Assembly: GCA_011009095.1 (NCBI GenBank) | Contig: VTPC01089559.1 | Coordinates: 601,705 to 665,704, forward strand | DNA: 64,000 nt | Direction: 5' to 3' | From: Ignelater luminosus | Taxonomy: Eukaryota > Arthropoda > Insecta > Coleoptera > Elateridae | Part shown: piece by piece, positions 1-11,094 of the stretch | How the letters are laid out: each line of letters begins with the position of its first letter | Numbering within the stretch: position 1 is the first letter of the stretch | The notes under the pieces: model-generated | What the model was told of the DNA's origin: nothing | The model's database searches: none | The model's input: the letters and a program-made list of their open reading frames with translations, nothing else | Program-made: the position numbers and the translations under genes

Positions 1-1794
1 AAAAAAAAATGTTGTTTTCGTTGTTAGTCTCGGGACTTATTGAACGATGTGTTAGTTTGTTTTCAGTTAAACATTTTGCTTAATTATAATCAAGTGTCCG
101 ATATTTTGTTTATCGAAATACTACAAAACAAAAAACAAAAACAAAAGTGAATGATGTAACAATTCTTAAATATTCATGTTTTAAAATAAAAACGCATTCT
201 ATTCAAGTTCATTCTTTGTATTTTATTCCTATAACGATAATGTGAATAAAACTGTCAAATCTTATGAAATATTTCATTTTGATCTGAAATAATAAAACCT
301 TTTAGAATATTTCAATACAAATGTCTGAACAGTAAATAGGTACATCTTTTTGAGTTTTTAAAATTCGTGTTTGTCAGATCTCACTTTATAAATTATTTGC
401 TATTGTATGGATACAGCAGCTATAAATATCTGTTAACTTCTGTAATTTACGTGTAGTGTAAGGAAAATAAAGGTATAAATTTCCGTCGGTCGTCTGTAGT
501 TTGTACACCATCACAAGCGCCAAAGCCGACTTTACTTAATATGCAACTTGTTTTGCTGGGATTAATATCTACTAAAATATGCAAATTGCTGGTCTCTTGT
601 TTTTATAACAAAAATAGTCTGTACGAATAGTAGATTCACTATCATTTTTCCTGTTCTGTTTTTGGATTTCTTTTTTTAGGTTAAAGTTTAATCCTGTTGA
701 CATGCTATAACTAATTTCCGAATTTAAAGTACTGTAGTACCTTACCTATATTACTAAGGTTTTGGTTTGTAACTTATAACTAGTTCAATTAAATGCTAAA
801 TTATTCATGGCCAATCTTTAATAGAATTTGTTCTTAGAATTTAAAATTTGTTAAACAGATTATTTACGATGCAATCTCATTCATGTGGGGTATGATATGA
901 AGAATTTTTATTTTGGCAGTAAAAATATTTATATCCCTATAAATATGAACGTTCAAGTAAATTAAAATATTATGATAACCGCCACATATTTTTCAATTTA
1001 CCTTAAATTTTACATTGTCTTTTACGGCTATATCAACAATAATGACAATAAATTTAAAATTTTATAGCCAGTACAAATTTTTGCATGTTATAGTTTTACA
1101 TTCATAAAGAAATAAATTTATAAATCTACTTTTTAGGATTTAGTTGCCTCCAGACATTCTTCATAACCTATTGAAACTGTAACAACCAATGATACCGCAA
1201 TAAAGCAACAAGCCAGTTATAGCAGTACTTACATGAACCATAGCTCTTATATTGTAGGAAAGATGTTCGCTATGCATTATGCCCGATGAGCTAGGCTTTT
1301 TATAACAACCTTGTGTTTTGTTAGCTAAAGAACACATTCATGCAATCTTGCATGCACATGCATTTACAGAGTTAATGCAAATTATATAAACAACTATGTC
1401 TAGTGTGTTTCGTAAATAGATTGCAAGTCTGATCTTCATATACTTCTACTTATTAAATACATTTCATAAATGTAACAACCATATTACAGATTTAACTGGT
1501 TTAATATTTCATCAAACTTTCTCTCTCCCGAAAAATACCGACGATTAACCTGTAGCTGACAAAAGATCGAAAAGTGGAAAGGGAGAGTTTAAATAACGAA
1601 TTTTCCATTGTATTGGGCAGGATGTGACCATAGTGACAGTTATTAACCACATTATAAACTGTTCATTTATCTACCATACCCATAAAACTTAATGTTGATT
1701 AAGACTGTATCTTAAAATGGTATCTTGATTTTAAACGTTTTCTTTACTGATTAAATTTTTGACATTCATAAACCAAATTCTCTCTACGCAGTAA
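1..1794. other. AT-rich DNA without a recognised gene
   Basis: I see no coding region, RNA gene or element ends here. The sequence is AT-rich with short A/T runs, and reading frames on both strands are closed by frequent stops. Confidence 0.6.
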
Positions 1795-2049
1795 GCTGGA
1801 GAAAATTGCAAAATAAGGGTCGTACATAAGCTTCTGGTTAGAGATGTCCCGTCGACGCAAAAATTTTTGCAAAGCAGACCTCAGACGTTAAGTCAGTGAG
1901 GCAACTCATAAATCGATGAAGAGCGATGTAAATTGCATATCTGAAAGACGAATAAAATAGATAGTTAAGATGTATGTTAATTCAGTAGGAAGACGACACA
2001 GTGCCATTCAAGTTTTGCCTGTGTCATCATCAAAGAAGACAGGCTCCAA

Positions 2050-2690
2050 AGTAAAACTTTCTGTGACATTTTGATTTTTAGACATATTTTTATGGCATTT
2101 ATTTTTTGAAGTTACGTGTAATTTCAGAATGGTCAAAATAGGAGATAAAGATTGCGTTCTATTTTTTATGGTTTGATTATTTGTTGTTATTCCATCGTAC
2201 AGGCCCAGTAAATCGAGTGGTATCTCAAGTCTTTTCTCTCATTTTTGAATCTCTACAAGACCTCCTTTTAAGAAAAACTGTCAAATACTGATGATGCGAT
2301 GTTGCAAATATGTATTAGCATGCCTTAAAGTACAAACTTGCGTAAAACTGTAAGTTCCCTTTGTCTAGAGCAGTTATGTTTCGATACATTTTTCACTACA
2401 TTCTGCTTAAAATATTTTTAGATAGGATTCATACTGCAACTCACAATACAGTATGTATGAAATTAAGCAATTAATATGCAAATAAAGATTTTGCATGGAA
2501 TTCATACGAAGACTTTGAAAAGATGGAAGCATAAGATCGGTACGTTTTCTTGCTTTTGAACCAATTTCTATCCGGTTTGGTAGTTGTTGTTGGCAGCGTT
2601 GTTTAGCCAGAGAAGCTACGATCGATTTCTCCCTACTGCTGGAAATTACTTTTCCTTCTATTTGTCATTCGATCTTTTGGAACGGAAGCA
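2050..2690. other. Segment of repeat copy A absent from copy B
   Basis: The flanking blocks are contiguous at about 44835-44860 in the other copy, so this is either an insertion here or a deletion there. I see no terminal repeats or coding content. Confidence 0.45.
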
Positions 2691-3186
2691 AATGGAAGAA
2701 TCCTAGATACTTTTTCAATAATTCTTGTATTGAATACGGTAGCTCCAAATTGGGTATTCATTTTGGTCTTCCAAATATTCATAATACTTTCTTTGCTTTA
2801 AATAATTCAAATAAAACTGTAGTGAAACCTTCTCAGCTCAGATATCAGTAGATACATAAAGAAAACTTTATTAATATCGATGAGTAATTTCAGTAAAAAC
2901 TAAATATTTATCTGCATATTTCCCGACTCCCTAAATAAGTCATATTAAAATCTGTACGACAAATTTTAACCCAGGTATGGTATCAAGGTAAGCTTTAGAC
3001 GAAAGTTCATATCTTCAAATGCTTTGCGGTTTGGTTTGACTTTTATGAACTTGGATTAGTTGGATTGCTCAATTAAGTTCTTCTTACAAACAGTTGATTT
3101 TGCTTCAAGCTTTTAAAGTTGTAATATTTTTAAAGTTACTTGGTGAAAGGAACAAAGGTGCAAAAATTCAAAATTGGCTCATTATA

Positions 3187-3790
3187 CAGTTTCCGTCAAA
3201 AGTCTGCACCATATGGAAGAAATTTTTATTGAATGACTTATGGAAAAATCTTTTTCGGCATCAGATTTGGCTTGCTCCAGAACCAAAAATGACCTAATCA
3301 AAAGTATTCATGCGGTCTCCATTACCTGTTGAATTTGACATTTCTAGAAAAAATGTCCAAAAATGGACTTATTTGACGGAATTCTGAAAAAAAATCATGA
3401 GAAAAAGATGTTTCCTTTGCAATTTTGTATCCGTACACAAATCTTCAAAAGTCTATCCACGATTTTCATACTTTGCTCTTTATTTCGCTTTTCCTTATTT
3501 TTGTGTAGAGTTTTTGTAAATCTTTATTTGAAAAATGCAATAAGTTATGCAATGCACGCCCTGATTACAAATCGGATTTATGTGTTAATCTGTATGAATT
3601 TGATGAACTTTGTACCAAGTGTGCTACTTTACCAAAGCTCCATTTTTATTTTTTACTGAAAAATAAGGAAAAAAGATTATTTAGACCGTAAAATGAGTAT
3701 TGTGGAATATGTATCTAATCAATAAATGTTCTGAATTGGATTGGATCGACTTTTATTGATTAACAAATATGGAAAAGCGAAATAAAGGAT
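3187..3790. mobile_element. Fold-back (long-TIR) Tc1-like non-autonomous element, right end truncated
   Basis: The left end follows a TA and begins CAGTTTCCGTCAAAAGTCTG, a Tc1-like terminus. The sequence closely matches 63311-63840, including the central part (3535-3725 here, 63627-63838 there). Bases 3725-3789 are the reverse complement of about 3460-3500 and neighbouring left-arm sequence, so the element folds back on itself. The right arm stops at about 3789, whereas the other copy continues for at least 160 bp. The sister repeat at 45595-45645 lacks the whole segment, which supports an insertion. Open frames inside (for example 3363-3659) lie across the arms and are not taken as genes. 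Confidence 0.7.
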
Positions 3791-4340
3791 ATTTGTAACA
3801 CCTTTATCTGATTCATGGAAATAATAATATAAATTGATCTGATATTCATTTAAACAAGAGACACCTTCATTGGCTAATTTGGCACACAAACTAAAATCGT
3901 CGTTATTTACACAGTGCGTGTTAATACTTCACCTCGCATTCCAACTAAGGAATGCCAAGTTGCTTGACGAGGAGTGTAATGATCTTTTTGATTTCAAATC
4001 AGCTAAGACCACTTTCTATAATATATGTTGGTCAAACCGTAGAATTTAGCAGTTGAGTTGGCAAAAATCATCAAGCAAGAAATGGCGCTAAATCTTTTAA
4101 ATACAGTGGAAAAAGAGATGACAAATAGCTACAACCAGCACAGGGTTACTGTAGAACTGATGATAGACCTCCAGATGCAACAATGTGTTCGCCGCTTTAT
4201 TATTTTTTTAAATTCTAATAGAGGTAGTCACGATCGTGTTTTTCTTCAAAAACGACTAGAAATCGATAAACTAAAAAAACTTCTTCTTACGTTCGTATTA
4301 AACTTTTTAGCTTCAATACGAATATAGAAACAGATCAATC

Positions 4341-7249
4341 TGATGGAAGTGTGAAAGCAATTTGAAAGACGTAATTATGACGAAAATAATTAGTTTTTAA
4401 AATTGTTTCGAATCTTGAAAAGTCCCAGGAATCGGAAAGGAAATAATCTTCAGTCCGAGGAACCAAAAAATGGCTGAGTCGCTAGAATCCTAAAAGGGAC
4501 GTAGGATGTATAGTTGAATTTCCGAAACCGTGCACACACGTCATCAATGCCTCCATCTTTGAATTTCGTAGTGCCAACCTTCAAAAAGTATTAAACTATT
4601 TTTTTCTCTATCATAATACAAGTTAAGATTAGGCTTATTTGCAAGACCGATTAATATCTTAGTGCAAAAATAATTCTTTGTATTAAAATTTATGTACTTC
4701 TCATAAAAAATGGCAAAAACCAGAAGCTGAAGATATTCATTTTTCTAGGTTCAATTTATGGTTTTACTGCATACGCATGACGTGCTTAAATCGACGCTCG
4801 TTCGTTGTTTGGTTGCATTTCTATATAATGTTATAAGAATAATGTAAACATAGTAGATTGCCACGTCAATGGTCAAGACAAAGGACAAAGAGTTGTTTCC
4901 AGCCAAATCGTTCCAGTAAAATACTTGAGACTCTCCAGTCTGATTCTTAGTTGTAATTAACATGTTAATTTACCTAAATAACATAGTCTACAACTACATT
5001 TTACAATTTGATACAAATAGAAAAAATTATGTACTTTGAAACTTTTGTTTTAAAAAACAAAACAACGATGTTTGCTTACAAGAAAACAACAAAATTAAAT
5101 TGGAGAAATTTAAAATTCTGAAATTTCTCAATACTTCTAGCTTTTACGCAACATTTTAATTGACTCAGCTATTATTATAATATTACGAAAATCTACTCAT
5201 ATCTAGTAATTAGTCTTTAATTGGTTTTTCGCGAGTTTTGTGTTTAAATTGATGATAATTCAAAACTTTTAAAACAACCAATTTGAGATTGTAGCATCTA
5301 ACCTGTGCTTGAAGTTTCCACTTTCCGAAAGCAATATTATATAGGTATTATAGAACTGAAAATGTTTGTCCAATCAATTAGCAAACGGTTTTCTTTTGTT
5401 TTCTTGTATGTGTTACGCTAAATTTGTGAAATTATCTAATATATGTAACAAGCAATTTTTTGCATATTTTCGAAATTTGCATTACTCACCGATTTTATGA
5501 AATAGGTAAAGTTGAATTAAGCATAATAATTAGGTTGTGCAAATATCTTGTTTGTATAGTATCAATCCTGATCGAGTATTCATAATATGTATCAGTAAGA
5601 CTTATGACTATTACTATCATGATTATTACAGGTTTTACCTATATGACAAGATCTGGATACATACCATATTAAAACTTTGATAATGAACTTGGGTTATTAT
5701 ACTATTATTATTATTATTATTATATTATTCTTTTAATTTTTACATTAATACTTTGAAAAAGAAATGAGGTTTTCTGCAAGACCAATTAATTGGTATTAAG
5801 TATATTAAAAAGCATTGTAATGAATCTTAGTCATTCCGGTCATTCCTTGATTTTCTACAAAAGTGGGGAGAAAGAAGATGCAAAGAAAAAGTTATATAAA
5901 AACTATTCCGAGTAGTATAAAAAATATTTCTGCGATGTTTGTTTTTTGTTTGTTACCGTAAGTAGTAATAGTGGCATATAGGTTGTGATTTTATGTCAAG
6001 ATTATTTTTTCTAAATACTTAAGATAAAAGCTTTTAATAAGCCAGGTGCATTTTTCTACATTTTTCAAATCTATCGCGGCATCTTTTATTTATGTTTGAA
6101 ATTCCTCGAATTAGGTAAACACCTGGTATTTATCTAAACAATATTATATGTAAAAATGTAACGTACCTTGCAAGTCTTCAAGTATATTTTTTACAGACAT
6201 TCTTGTGTTGTTTAACCCCTTTACTTTAAATCAGCAAGAAAATATTATTTTTTATAGGTTATGATATGAATAATGTTTTTATTATTTTGTACTAACGTAG
6301 AACGAAAAAACAAACATTTAACTTTCTTGAAGTTACCTGTAATTATTGAATACATATGTCATATCTTTAGATACATTATCACATATTATTATCATTTTCG
6401 ATCGGCTTTCTTTTCTTTAAAGTTTAAAGTTAAAAAATGTAAGTCGAAAGGTCTTTTTTTTAACTCTTTCAGATCTGATTATTTGCTTTCATAGTAAAAA
6501 AAATCTTTTTTTATTAGTGTTGTCATTCCAAATACAAAAATAATACTTTTTTCAAATGTTTTCATTTTTTTTCAGAAAGACAATGCAATGTTACATACTG
6601 TTCCGGAAGGTACAAATGAATCAGACAAAGCATTATATTTTATTTCCACAAATAAAGAATATTCGGAAACAAAAATAAACAAAATTCTTTAAAAAACAAA
6701 ACTTATCAGTCTTCTCTTTCGTCAATCTTTGGTTAATAATATGAAAAAAGTAAGAAAAAGAAATTGTTACGTAAACATTTCAGTTTTCTAATCACGTTGA
6801 AATATTGTGAAACAATTTCTTTTTTTTTTACAAAACATAAATGAACTTGACATTTATCACAGTACACGTGTATTCCTCTCTTACTCCTGGCAGCTTGTAT
6901 CTTGTGGCTCCTTTATTATTATCCATTTGGGGCATGTGATCTACATGATCCTTTTTGGAGAGGTCGTTTCTCTAACCTTGAAACAGTTTTGGGTTTGGTG
7001 GTGGTGATGATAAAGAGGATCTGCCCCGTTTAGCTTTGGGAACAGTCTTACCGAATAATATCAGACTCTCGGCCACTCTCATTCTAAACTCTAGTAAATT
7101 CAAAATCTTGTTGATAATTTTACTCAATCCTTTTTATATTCAAACCAGCTATTTAATAGTGCATAATCGACAAAGTGTATGATCAATCTCAATCTATTTT
7201 TTAAATCTCATAAATATTATATAGTACAAACTTATTATTTGGTCTAGTA
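4341..7249. other. AT-rich DNA without a recognised gene
   Basis: Several frames of 60-75 codons occur, all low-complexity in composition and without family motifs. A TAA-type microsatellite lies at 5703-5724. I recognise nothing else. Confidence 0.55.
5703..5724. repeat. (ATT)n microsatellite
   Basis: About seven uninterrupted ATT trinucleotides lie in AT-rich DNA. Confidence 0.9.
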
Positions 7250-8541
7250 ACACATGGACTGAAAAGTCCCAGGCCTAACAAAGAAAACACGGTTTTTTTT
7301 GTTCAAAATTAGCTTTATTCATCAACGTAATTTCCATCAAGAACAACGCAATCATTCCAGCGCCGCTCTAACATTTCAATACCACATTTGTAGAACGATT
7401 TATTTTTTGCCTCAAAATAGGACTCAGATTCAGCGATAACCTCTTCATTCGAGCGAAATTTCTTACCGGCAAGCATTTTTTTTAGGTCTGCGAACAGCCA
7501 GTAGGCGCTGGGAGCCAAATCTGGCGAATACGCTGGATGTGGGAGCAATTCGAAGTTCAATTCATGTAGTTTTGCCATTGTTTTGATTGACTTGTGACAC
7601 GGTGCGTTGTCTTGACGAAACAAAATTTTTTTCTTTGCCATATGCGGTCGTTTCTTTGCAATTTCGGCCTTCAAACGCTCCAATAACGCTATATAATATT
7701 CACTGTTGATGGTATTTCCCTTCTCAAGATAGTCGATGAATATTACACCACGCACATCCCAAAATACCGAGGCCATAACCTTTCCAGCCGATTGTTGTGC
7801 TTTCGGTCGCTTTGGACGAGGTTCACCAGTTGCTGTCCACTCAGATGACGATCGTTTTGATTCCGGAGTGAAGTGATGGATCCATGTTTCATCCATTGTC
7901 ACATATCGACGCAAGAATTCCGGTTTGTTACGTTTAAACATGGCCAAACACTGCTCAGAAACATCAACACGTTCTTGTTTTTGGTGAACAGTGAGCAAAC
8001 GCGGCACCCACTTTGAGCAGAGCTTTCTCATAGTCAAATACTCATGCAATATAAAGCCAACACGTTCTTTTGATATCTTTACGATGTCAGCTAACTCACG
8101 CAACTTCACTTTTCGATCATTCAAAACGATTTTGTGGATTTTTTTGATGTTTTCTGGTGTTACCGCCTCATTTGGACGTCCACTGCGTTCTGCATCATCA
8201 GTGTCTACGACCACGTTTGAAGTCAGCAAACCAACGTTTTATTGTTGTTTCTGATGGAGCGGAGTCCCCATAACACTTTTCAAGCCATTGCTTCGCTTGA
8301 ACGGTATTTTTTCCCATCAAGAAGCAGTGTAAAATTAAAACACGAAATTGTTTTTGATCCATTGTTTTAAAAATAACAAAAGTAGCGTCACTCTTAGCAC
8401 AATAACTCACAAAATAATGAATAGAATATCATGAAATTTTAACAGCTGTCTTTTGAAGGTTAGTACTAACTGAAAAAGCGGTGAATGCAATAGAACTAGC
8501 GCCATCTATTTGTTAGGCCTGGGACTTTTCAGCCCATGTGT
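7250..8541 (-). mobile_element. Mariner element, irritans type, copy 1
   Basis: The element is 1292 bp and is bounded by TA at 7248-7249 and 8542-8543, the standard mariner target duplication. Its ends are near-perfect inverted repeats of about 32 bp beginning ACACATGGACTGAAAAGTCC on the left, with one change from the family consensus ACACATGGGC at base 9. The same element occurs at 18313-19592 and 29532-30340. The transposase lies on the minus strand and is broken. Allowing for the 2-bp deletion near 8204, an undamaged element would be about 1294 bp. Confidence 0.95.
7315..8362 (-). pseudogene. Mariner transposase (irritans type), frameshifted, third catalytic Asp lost
   Basis: This is a cut-and-paste DDE transposase that acts on its own inverted repeats at TA targets. 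The best start is the ATG at 8362 (MDQKQFRV), matching the usual start of this subfamily; the upstream in-frame extension has no ATG. The N-terminal helix-turn-helix half is read from 8362 to about 8205. There, compared with copy 2, a CT dinucleotide is missing (TGTCTACG instead of TGTCTCTACG), which shifts the frame. The rest is open to 7315 and has the WVPRLL linker, MDETWIHH (Asp 1), QDNAPCH (Asp 2) and YSPDLAPS. The third Asp of the DD34D triad, present in copy 2 as PSDY, is PSAY here (GAC to GCC, near 7504-7506). It keeps the full C-terminus ending GNYVDE. Two independent lesions make it inactive. Confidence 0.93.
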
Positions 8542-8984
8542 TAAATCAACTCCCCCCCAAACCATAGTTATACATTTTAACTATTTTTTATGTCGCTTGA
8601 TGTCAATATATTTTGATTATTTTCTGTTCCATCTGCGTACTTCATCTTTATCTCCTTTGCCTATAAAATTTGATGCTAAACACACTGAATTATTGTCATG
8701 CCATTTTACTATGACTATATAGTCCTCACTAACAACTTCATCGGAGCAACCTTTTCCTCTTTTCTTAGTTCACTATCAGATATGGTGGTAGGTAGGCTAT
8801 TCCGCTTTTTCCACATAATACTGTTACAAATATTATGTCGCAGTAAACACTAAATATAATGATAGACTACTTATACCCAACAATAAATTCTATTTTCAAA
8901 ATTATGCAGAACAAGTATTATATTATAACATTGCAACATTTTTTATTTTTAATAACAACCTATTCATTTATTTTGAAAACTAAC
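8542..8984. other. Spacer between mariner copy 1 and the piggyBac relic
   Basis: This is AT-rich with a run of seven C at 8553-8559. No gene is seen, and no 3' terminus of the neighbouring piggyBac element could be found here. Confidence 0.5.
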
Positions 8985-9871
8985 ATGATTTAAATATTTT
9001 GTTATTATTGCCAACCAGCAACAAATACAAATATTCATACGCCTTATGGGTAAGGTTTTTCTTTTATATATTGTTTTATTGAAAGAATTCCGGTGAAGGG
9101 AACCATTTGTTTATCTACGCACAATTGTTCTTGTAGTTTCAGTTCAAGATATCGTCTTCTGACTGATTTGCAATTTTTCCAAACTGTTCACCAGATGCCA
9201 ACAAGTACGTAGTTGAAAGAATCGATCCTTGCTCATACTTTTTAAAAATGCGTTTATCTCCAATACTCGTTCTCAGTACATACGAATTTTCGGAAAGTTC
9301 CTCAAGCAGCCTATTACTGTAGTATGTGTGTTGCAAATAAAATCCGAATTTCTAAAGCACAAGTTAGTTTGAATGTAATACTTTTTTGTAATGCATACAT
9401 ATTAGCAACCTTGCCATATTTTCAAAATCTTTTGTAGTTGTGTATCTACTAAAGTACTCTATAGGATATAAAGGATGTCTAGAGTCATTGTTTTCATCAT
9501 TTTCATTAGCATCCCAATCAATAATAGCGGTTCCAACATCTTTTTTCTTTGTGTGGTAGGAATTTTTTCCTAAAGTCTCGATTTCAGCCTCATTGTCGTT
9601 TTCTTTTTCGACTCCATGTTCTTGCATTTATTTCGTCTTCATTTCCGTCATTCCTTTCTCGATCTTCTGATTCTTCTTCATCTTCCAGTTTGTTTTTTGT
9701 GGAATGTATTCTTTCAGTTTCATGCTTAGTTATTATATCTGCACCACTTCTAGAAACAACTTCGTTATCAAAATTTTCTTGTATTATTTCGTCTTCTTTA
9801 TTGCTTCCAACTACAACATCTTCTATGTTAGAAAAATCTCCATTTCCTACTAAATCTAGCAGTTCTTGCAC
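8985..9871 (-). pseudogene. piggyBac-like transposase, multiply frameshifted and 3'-truncated
   Basis: No single frame covers it, but the order of blocks along the minus strand is that of piggyBac transposases. First comes an acidic, charged N-terminal region (about 9871-9560; many E/D, then RKRKR). Next is PIEYFSRY followed by ENMA (about 9470-9405). After a frame change comes VANMYALQKSI (about 9405-9370), the family's TN-YALQK block. Then comes a block reading MSKDRFFQLRT...HLVNS (about 9245-9180). Last is LQEQLCVDKQMVPFTG followed by LSIKQYIKEKPYP (about 9135-9050), which contains the first catalytic Asp (CVDK), then IFV at about 9030. Nothing recognisable follows. It encoded a TTAA-specific cut-and-paste transposase and is now dead. 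Confidence 0.83.
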
Positions 9872-10326
9872 ATGACAGTAGGATGTGTCTAATCAAATTT
9901 TGTGTATTTTATTATAAGATCATAAAATTGTAATTTGTATCAAATGTCCATCTCAACGAATATCAGTAATGTCACTCCAAACATTATGTACATTCAAATA
10001 CAGATCTATTTCAAATTCAAAATTTAGGTACAGAAAGACTTGTTTTTATGGAACTTGATGCATTAGGTTAATATATGAACATTATTTCACATGTTATCTA
10101 TATTTTGTTATATGTTTATAAGATAGTAAGATGCTGTTCGCTTATCTACAAACAGTCTGCCACCATTTGTTGCACTACCGGTAATGTCTCGTATCTCAAA
10201 TAAAACCCAACAAATGGAATTATTATGTAAGTTTCTTGTAAAATATACCCAAAGTAAAGATGTATACTATATGGTTGAAGTGCTGATTTTAGCATTTTGA
10301 ATTAGATATTGAATTGGTAAAGCAGT

Positions 10327-10342
10327 GCACATTATAATGTGC
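10327..10342. repeat. Perfect 16-bp palindrome near the piggyBac 5' end
   Basis: GCACATTATAATGTGC equals its own reverse complement. It lies 15 bp inside the inferred 5' terminus of the piggyBac-like element and may have been a transposase-binding or cruciform subterminal site; that role is inference. Confidence 0.8.
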
Positions 10343-10358
10343 GTCAGGTCTGAAGGGT

Positions 10359-10937
10359 TTAAAAGTGTTTTTCTTCGACAAAGTGCAAAGCTTTTTTTAA
10401 AAGTATAATTACAGGGCAATTTTATCGTTTTTTATAACTACCCTCATTTAGTCATTTGAAGAAAAAAACTACATTTTGCATGTTCTTTGTAGAATAAGAA
10501 CGTAATAATCCAAAAGTCTTCAATGACAACCTTCATCGTTTTCATACCTATATGTTCATCAAGACTGTTTGCTCTACAATGATCTCTACATTAACTGATA
10601 AGGTCTGATTAATTACTCTTGAACCACCCTGTATACTTTTATTCATTTAGAAGTGTTTTATACATCTTGTAGACTGAAGTACGTAATAGAAAACAAAAAT
10701 TAAAAGTTCCAAGTTCTATTTGTTTTATGAAATTTCTATTTTGTGAAACCCTAAATTAATATTTTCTAGTTGAACCATCTAGTAGAAACAGTTCTAAAAG
10801 TAGTGCTTTTTAAAATTTTGGAATATTTTCTTCTCAGACAGAGCAACATTTACAGCAGGTTCCGCAAATTTTCAAAAATGGCAAATTGCACTGAAATTGA
10901 CATGAGAAAATATTACGTAATTCTGGAATAACTACGT
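10359..10937. other. AT-rich DNA; isolated CACCCTGTATA motif
   Basis: No gene was recognised. At 10625-10636 the sequence CCACCCTGTATA resembles an element terminus also seen near 40083. Confidence 0.45.
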
Positions 10938-11094
10938 ACATAGGCGTAGTTATGGAGGGTCTCAAAATAGCTTCCCCCGAAATTTCCAGTAGGCCAAGCC
11001 GATTCCCTGAATAAATATATTTTGTCTTTGTCTTTTGATAAGAGGGCGAGGACTTGAACCCTCCAAGTTTTAGAATCTAACTACGTTTATGGTA
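10938..11094. repeat. Small inverted-repeat (MITE-like) element
   Basis: The left end CATAGGCGTAGTTA pairs with the right end, whose reverse complement is CATAAACGTAGTTA (12 of 14 matching). The body of about 157 bp is somewhat GC-richer than its surroundings, with GGAGGGT-type motifs near both ends. There is no coding capacity and I could not define a target duplication. Superfamily unassigned. Confidence 0.4.

Larger units (their letters stand above)
1795..4340. repeat. Dispersed repeat, copy A (diverged, with insertions)
   Basis: Blocks of this stretch reappear in the same order and orientation at 44573-45940. Matching blocks are 1798-2050 with 44573-44830, 2700-3000 with 44860-45150, 3030-3165 with 45465-45595, 3860-3930 with 45644-45710 and 4045-4175 with 45800-45930. 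The copies are clearly related but diverged by substitutions and indels. Copy A has about 640 bp (2050-2690) and a fold-back element (3187-3790) that copy B lacks; copy B has about 300 bp (roughly 45155-45455) that copy A lacks. One short segment (4058-4175 in A) reads open in both copies with similar peptides, so an old element gene is possible. The family is not recognised. Confidence 0.75.
8985..10358 (-). mobile_element. piggyBac-like element remnant
   Basis: Minus-strand fragments of a piggyBac-family transposase run from about 9871 to 8985. At the 5' side, bases 10327-10362 read on the minus strand as TTAA, then ACCCTTCAGACCTGACG, then a perfect 16-bp palindrome. This fits a piggyBac-like terminus (TTAA target followed by CCC), though one base separates TTAA from CCC. 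The 3' half of the gene, including the regions that should hold the second and third catalytic Asp, and the 3' terminus are missing. The element is therefore truncated. Confidence 0.75.

Noticed and set aside
4058-4327. 89-residue plus-strand open frame in repeat copy A
   Set aside because: Only about 40 codons are shared with copy B, which then stops; kept as a note on the repeat rather than a gene.
7991-8254. Plus-strand frame inside mariner copy 1 (also 19133-19324 in copy 2)
   Set aside because: Antisense shadow of the transposase.
9549-9875. 108-residue plus-strand frame rich in Ser
   Set aside because: It is antisense to the acidic N-terminal region of the piggyBac transposase; Glu/Asp codons read backwards give Ser/Phe runs.
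11041-11070. GGTTCAAGTCC-like B box on the minus strand
   Set aside because: No matching A box or acceptor stem; it lies within the small MITE-like element.
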